Source: Ligustrum vulgare
Lineage: Eukaryota > Streptophyta > Magnoliopsida > Lamiales > Oleaceae
DNA: 64,000 nucleotides
Direction: 5' to 3'
Assembly (NCBI GenBank): GCA_963555705.1
Contig: OY743171.1
Coordinates: forward strand, 26,220,852 to 26,284,851
Both the position numbers and the translations under genes were made by a program. Under the pieces are notes generated by a model. It was not told the DNA's origin and did not search any database. It worked only from the letters and a program-made list of their open reading frames with translations. This document shows, piece by piece, positions 59,844-64,000 of this stretch (position 1 is the first letter of the stretch; every line of letters starts with the position of its first letter).

Positions 59844-60245
59844 TGTTAGAATTAATGTACAAGCCCAATTGTTGGGCCGAACTTTACAATTAGATTAATT
59901 AATTAAGGCCCATTAATGACCCTATTGTCACTAGGGTTAGGGTTTTATGTGCACATATTAATATGTGCACTATTGTAGAGAAAAATCAGTTCTCTCGAAT
60001 TCATTCCAATAGCTGGAGAGTGATGGAGTTCCAAAATCAACTCGCTGTGTGAATTTCTGTTAGAGGCTGGACAATTGGACAGCTGGTGGTGACAAGTTTG
60101 TACATCCTGTTTCAGATTTCAGATTCACAGCGTTCATCAAAGGTATTATTCTAATTACAAATTCTATCCAAGTGCAAGGTTGATCGGGGCTATGGTTTCG
60201 TGTTTGTTTAATTTCCGTTGTGCATATATGTATCGAAATCTTACA
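59844..60245 (+). repeat. 3' LTR of the Copia element (402 bp)
   Basis: Matches 40845-41317 but lacks about 65 bp following GTAGAGAAAA and has several substitutions. Confidence 0.92.
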
Positions 60246-60347
60246 GTACGTAGAAACATGCCACAAGTGTAAAATCCGTGGGGACCTACTTAACTATAAT
60301 GAAGATAAGGTTTATTTTGTATGATATGAATTGTTCAAGGCATGAGG

Positions 60348-61460
60348 GTCCAAACCCATGTGAAACTTTAGAAAAGTAGCAGAAATTATTGTAATCCTAT
60401 CTTTATTTAATCTACTTTAATTGTAAGCCATATATGTAAAAGTTAGGGAATCTTATCTTGTCTCTCAACTTAGCTTTTATCAATTGTAAAAGAAGGAGTC
60501 TCTCCTCATTTTAAACATCTGAAAAAATTATATTGACTTTTAGCAATAAAAATTTATATTCTCTCTATCTATTTTCTTTCTTTTGATTCTTAGTTCAAAT
60601 TGTCTTTCATCAAACTAATCTAGAAACAACTAACAGAAGGTATGAGTAACTAAATTCCACTCAAGATATATATGAATCCATTAAATAATTAGTGATACTC
60701 TATTTATTTATGAGTCCATAAGTTTTCTTTCTAAATTTCTTGATAAAAGAGTAAATCTTGAGGTAGGAAACGAAACTAGATTGTGCTGAATCCCTTTGAA
60801 TTGTTTGTTTAAGTGTTAAACAGAAAGTATTGAAGTAAGTCTTTCGAGCATCTATTAATAATGTGTGAGTCTTTCGAGCAGCAACGATCTCCTATGGAGA
60901 TATGTCCAAACCCATGTGAAACTTTAGAAAAGCAGCAGAAATTATTGTAATTCTATCTTTATTTTATCTACTTTAATTGTAAGCCATATATGTAAAAGTT
61001 AGGGAATCTTATCTTGTCTCTCAACTTAGCTTTTATCAATTGTAAAAGAAGGAGTCTCTCCTCATTTTAAACATCTGAAAAAATCATATTGACTTTCAGC
61101 AATAAAAATTTATATTCTCTCCATCTATTGTCTTTCTTTTGATTCTTAGTTCAAATTGTCTTTCATCAAACTAATCCAGAAACAACTAACAGAAGGTATG
61201 AGTAACTAAATTCCACCCAAGATATATATGAAGCCATTAAATAGTTAGTGATACTCTATTTATTTATGAGTCCATAAGTTTTCTTTCTAAATTTTTTGAT
61301 AAAAGAGTAAATCCAGAGGTAGGAAATGAAACTAGATTGCGCTGAATCTCTTTGAATTGTTTGTTTAAGTATTAAACAGAAAGTATTGAAGTAATTCTTT
61401 CGAGCATCTATTAATAATGTGTGAGTCTTTCGAGCAGCAACGATCTCCTATGGAGATATG
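60348..61460 (+). repeat. Tandemly duplicated pararetroviral intergenic region, 556-bp period
   Basis: Copies at 60348-60903 and 60904-61460 both start GTCCAAACCCATGTGAAAC and end AACGATCTCCTATGGAGATA. Each has a TATA-like CATATATGTAAAAG about 110 bp before an AATAAA (GCAATAAAAATTTATA near 60542 and 61098), as expected of a pararetroviral promoter with a nearby polyadenylation signal. CTTTCGAGCA occurs twice near the end of each copy. No initiator Met-tRNA site was found next to it. Position after the last ORF fragment supports the assignment, which is otherwise inference. Confidence 0.7.
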
Positions 61461-61679
61461 TTTAATACTTAGATAAATAACTGTAGAATATTTGGTCAAA
61501 AATCTTTTAAAATAAGATTTACAAAGAAGCGTGATGAACTCATAGACAGAAAGAAGTATTGTGAATTATTTATGTGGATTATATATTTTCTTTTTCATTG
61601 ATTTTGTTTTAAATCTTGTTATCAAAATTATATTATTTAAATTATCATCTTGTTTATGATATTGCTTACATGTTTTTAC
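61461..61679. other. AT-rich flank between intergenic repeat and hAT element
   Basis: No gene or motif recognised; probably continuing pararetroviral leader. Confidence 0.35.
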
Positions 61680-62590
61680 TAGGGCTGCACACAAAATCGT
61701 CAAATCGCAAACCGAATCGAAATCGTTGGTTTGGTTCCACGTGGGCCCGCCAATATTTTCAAATCAAACCAAACCAAGTCGTTTCAAAATGGTTTGGTTT
61801 ATGTTTCAATTTTTGAAAACCGTTTAAATCAAACCAAACCGCTAATTTTTTAATTAAAAAATTAATTTTTATTTATTTAAATTTAGAGTTTTTTTCCCAA
61901 AAAAATTCAAATATATCTAATGAATAAAATTTGTCATCTATTTTTTTTTTTTTTTAAAAGTTCTCATCTAATATCCAACCACAAAATCTCATTAACATTT
62001 AACTCATACAACCTTTTAACAACATACTCCAACCCTAAAATGCCATTAACATATATCCCACACCATCCTTAAACCACATACTCCAACCTCAAAAGCTCAT
62101 TTAATTGAGATTCAAACCTAAAACGTTCTCACTTCCTAATTCAATCGGTAATTTTTTGTTTTCATTCATCTTCCTTGCCTCCTTCCAACTTCTAAGTTCC
62201 TCTTTACTAATGTCAATTGGATTCTTAGAACAATAGACAGAGGCAATAAGTGTACTTCCAATTTCTTCCTGCATTTGATTTTATTTTAGAGAGTCATGGA
62301 AGATTTTTCGATCTATATCAGAAGGTTCGAATCAGGTTAAGAATTTGAAATATCACATTTTTAAGTTTCTTTGCAAGCAATATCATTCGATTATTTTATT
62401 TTATTTTTTTAGAATTTATTCCTTGCTGAATTTCGGAATCTGGATAACAAAGGTAAGCCAACAAGAAGAGAGCCAAGACAAATGTAATTACTGTGAAAAA
62501 TTGTATAAGCATCACACTAATAATTGCGGGACTAGTACTTTATCAAATCATATCACACATTTATGCAAGAAAAGTATCCGTATATGATTT
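61680..62590 (+). mobile_element. hAT transposon 5' end with BED-finger exon, 3' part missing
   Basis: Begins TAGGGCTGCACAC, a hAT-type terminal repeat, then AACCGAA/GGTTTGGTTT-rich subterminal sequence like that of the MITE at 8250. A coding piece follows at 62450-62585. No matching right end (GTGTGCAGCCCTA) or 8-bp duplication was found, so the element is truncated or deleted. Confidence 0.6.
62450..62587 (+). pseudogene. hAT transposase N-terminal BED zinc finger
   Basis: The frame reads CNYCEKLYKHHTNNCGTSTL followed by SNHITHLC, giving the BED pattern C-X2-C ... GTSTL ... H-X4-C-type spacing that binds DNA in hAT transposases. It may follow an intron ending in TTTAG upstream. It stops at 62585-62587, long before the catalytic and dimerisation domains, so only the DNA-binding part survives. 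Confidence 0.65.
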
Positions 62591-62814
62591 CAGAAAAAAA
62601 GAAAAAAAGAATGACTAGCTATGACATGTCTAAGAATAGTGATTTTTCTAAGAATTTTGATGACGATGACCTGTCATTTTTGTTCGGAAAGAAGTTAGGG
62701 AACAAAAACAACGCAATTACAAAAAAAAAGTATCATTGAGAATAAAATTATTAGAATCCAGACTCCAGAATTTAAGAAATAGGATTAGAAATTCTAATTA
62801 ACTATTTAAGTTTC

Positions 62815-63240
62815 ATGATTTATGAATTCAGTAGCTCATTTGATTAGTTTATGTCTAGCAATCTTTGAAGAAATTAAAGATCTAAATAGAGAAACAAATA
62901 TACAATTAGAATACATAAGAAAAGATTTAGGAAGACATTATAAATTATTAGATTCGGCAATAAAAATTATTCGATACAGATATTTCAGTACTCGAAAAAA
63001 TTATTTTAGATAGAGATAAATTAATTAGAGATTTAGAAGAAAAAATTGAAGAATTAGATATAATTATAGCATAAAAGACTTTAAAATATAATAGAAGATT
63101 TTACACATTTTATTGTAATACCAAATATATTTCAAATTTAAACACCTTACCCGACGATTAGAAAAATAGAAAATTATAACAACGAGAACAATATAGTAAA
63201 TATATATTCAAAAATTTTGTCTTTTAACTTGTTTGTACAA
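62815..63240 (+). pseudogene. Coiled-coil protein relic, probably pararetroviral
   Basis: A-rich-codon frame 62822-63013 (EEIKDLNRETNIQLEYIRKD) ends at a frameshift; a neighbouring frame continues with DLEEKIEELD. The heptad-like spacing of Leu/Ile suggests a coiled coil. Composition and codon use match the segments at 37700-40839. Several Caulimoviridae encode small coiled-coil virion-associated proteins; the identification is tentative. Confidence 0.4.
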
Positions 63241-64000
63241 TGTTAGTAAGTGTAGTAAGCTCCTGTTTTTCAATCCATGACTTTTCCCGTAACGTTTTTC
63301 AATCCATGACTTTTCTCACATTCCATCCAACCCTGGTTTCTTTTCTAACGTTAAATTTGTTATTAGCTATTAAATTTTGTATTATTTTGTCCAACTTTGA
63401 ATTTCATAAGTATTAGCCTTTTGTTATAACGTAGGATTAAAATTAAATTTTTAATAGACTTTAAAAGAAATTAGTGAAATATATTATAAAAAATTTGAGG
63501 TCACACAAAATATATGATTGATATTAATTATTAATTTTAACTTAAATTAAGAATTAGAATATAATCATTACAGGGCTACATGTTTGGTCGCGTTCGGATG
63601 AGGAAAGGAAAGATTTTTTTGATATTTTCGAGATAAAATATGTGATTAAAAATTGCAAAGAAAAAATTGTGTGATTAAAAAATAGTTTGAAAAATTGTGT
63701 AGTTTAAATTATAAATTAAACTCCTCATTAATGAGGTAATCGAACGGAGGCTAAAGTTTAATTTGTTAAAGATATTTATGATATAAAATGTTTTTTTTGT
63801 ATATAAAAACCCCAACTAACACAAGATATACCCTTAGGATTCCGAATGCTAATTCACATTACGAAAGAAGACAAGAAGTAAACCATTAAGGTCACACGTG
63901 GACGAGTCTTGGAACCAAGGTATCAATTATCACTTATGAGTCAATGTGGGCTAAATTTCATTACTGGTCATTTAACTGTCAGAAAATTCTCAATTTGATC
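63241..64000. other. Non-coding end of window with a short repeat and a MITE-like unit
   Basis: TTTTCAATCCATGACTTTT is repeated at 63268 and 63295 (27-bp period). A MITE-like unit at about 63575-63760 ends in CGAACGGAGGCTAAA and resembles the unit at 32628-32772. No gene is seen. Confidence 0.45.

Larger units (their letters stand above)
40845..60245 (+). mobile_element. Copia retrotransposon, 19.4 kb with nested gypsy element, TSD GTACG
   Basis: LTRs at 40845-41317 and 59844-60245 share ends TGTTAGAATTAATGTACAAG and TTACA. The 5-bp duplication GTACG flanks it exactly (40840-40844 and 60246-60250). The primer site TGGTATCAGAGC is at 41319-41330 and a purine tract AAGTGGGAGA precedes the 3' LTR. 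Without the nested 11.8-kb insertion it is about 7.6 kb. Coding relics of Copia pol lie at 44780-46400. The 3' LTR has lost about 65 bp and shows many substitutions, so this insertion is older than the nested gypsy. Confidence 0.92.

Overview
The window looks like heterochromatic, transposon-dense nuclear DNA of a flowering plant, probably a eudicot. It is AT-rich, with intron-like splice signals, plant LTR retrotransposons primed by initiator Met-tRNA (TGGTATCAGAGC), Helitrons, MITEs and an old plant pararetrovirus integration. There are no operons, ribosome binding sites, CRISPR arrays or recognisable rRNA/tRNA genes. I found no clearly intact host gene. Nearly everything can be explained as layers of nested mobile DNA.

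Layout. 1-1381: remnant of a minus-strand DUF1985-type gene (a domain usually linked to Ulp1-like protease genes carried by transposons). 4218-4804: 286-bp tandem duplication. 4961-6382: a minus-strand Copia-type LTR with its primer site. 6952-10221: Helitron A, an internally deleted non-autonomous element holding a 683-bp hAT-type MITE. 10222 to about 31764: Helitron B, which I interpret as one autonomous-type minus-strand Helitron with an RPA70-like gene (29148-31270), N-terminal exons (19464-20369) and a RepHel gene (10335-14975). B is split by a 1.57-kb Mutator-like foldback (16570-18135) and by a gag-only Sirevirus-like retrotransposon (20993-28671). The 3' LTR of that retrotransposon carries a solo Ty3/gypsy LTR (25792-28234). 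A and B sit head to tail with no gap.

From about 31990 to 63240 the underlying layer is an A-rich, decayed Caulimoviridae-like sequence (protease-like domains, reverse transcriptase, RNase H, a downstream ORF, and a duplicated intergenic region). It is interrupted by Helitron D (32205 to about 37690, carrying fragments of a HOOKLESS1-like N-acetyltransferase gene), by a 19.4-kb Copia element (40845-60245, 5-bp TSD GTACG), and by a hAT transposon piece (61680 to about 62590). The Copia element contains a young Ty3/gypsy element (47540-59346, TSD CATAT, LTRs about 99.7% identical), which in turn contains a solo Sirevirus-like LTR (52856-54606).

The coding parts of all these elements are broken by stops or frameshifts. 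The longest intact frames are the Sirevirus-like gag (22741-23814) and the Helitron helicase block (10626-12233). The best evidence in the window is structural: several target-site duplications, shared LTR pairs and a 1.5-kb palindrome can be read directly. Functional claims rest on motif recognition only, since no database search was possible.
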